From assembly GCF_040581485.1 (NCBI RefSeq), contig NC_090129.1, forward strand, positions 6,744,501 through 6,808,500: a stretch of DNA of 64,000 nucleotides, read 5' to 3'. Position numbers and translations under genes: made by a program. The notes beneath the pieces were generated by a model. The model saw only the letters and a list, made by a program, of their open reading frames with translations, was not told the DNA's origin and made no database searches. Shown here in pieces: positions 63,964-64,000 of the stretch (positions within the stretch are counted from its first letter, which is position 1; every line of letters starts with the position of its first letter). The DNA comes from Linepithema humile. Taxonomy: Eukaryota; Arthropoda; Insecta; Hymenoptera; Formicidae.

Positions 63964-64000
63964 TAAAAAAAAATTAATTAACGGTTGCACATTGTGATAC

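Overview
This is a window of insect nuclear genome, most likely hymenopteran (ant or bee type). The reasons are intron-rich genes with GT-AG boundaries, an AT-rich background with local CpG-rich islands at gene 5' ends, an insect-type hemomucin, and proteins that look arthropod but not dipteran. Order-level placement is inference. I found no operons, CRISPR arrays, phage genes, tRNA or rRNA genes.

Layout. 1-1316 (-): the 5' part of an unrecognised multi-exon gene that runs off the left edge. 1375-10102: no convincing gene; it probably includes the 3' UTR of the next gene. 10103-27383 (-): a complete eight-exon Go alpha subunit gene (354 aa). Its 5' UTR exon (27384-27948) carries a GGC repeat, and a probable distant first exon and CpG-island promoter lie near 32.6-33.4 kb. 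Its introns hold a pre-miRNA-like hairpin (19493-19581), a three-copy degenerate tandem repeat (about 25.6-26.1 kb) and an internal promoter-like island (about 13.6-14.2 kb). 33.4-38.5 kb: AT-rich spacer with strong simple repeats. 38516-46442 (-): RanBPM/RanBP9, complete in seven exons (582 aa). It diverges from 47248-48586 (+): RTRAF/CLE (C14orf166), four exons, 250 aa, with a shared 0.8 kb promoter region. 51633-52265 (-): an AN1 zinc-finger ZFAND2/AIRAP-like gene with a UIM and a CaaX end. 53538-57669 (-): the intraflagellar transport gene IFT70/TTC30, nine exons, 658 aa, with an RFX X-box about 110 bp upstream of its start. Nested inside one of its introns on the other strand is ZCCHC17 (55093-55969, +, 261 aa). 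58010-59235 (-): an unrecognised coiled-coil gene, model incomplete. 59273-60063: a foldback MITE-like element. 61055-63963 (+): hemomucin/APMAP-like, four exons, 566 aa.

Most of these are unrelated housekeeping or signalling genes: G-protein signalling (Go), scaffold and E3-type functions (RanBPM), RNA metabolism (RTRAF, ZCCHC17), proteasome-linked stress response (ZFAND2), cilia (IFT70) and a membrane glycoprotein (hemomucin). I see no evidence of a new multi-gene system. The most interesting signals are the Go-intron hairpin, the X-box and nested-gene arrangement at IFT70, the GGC repeat in the Go 5' UTR, and the two unrecognised genes.
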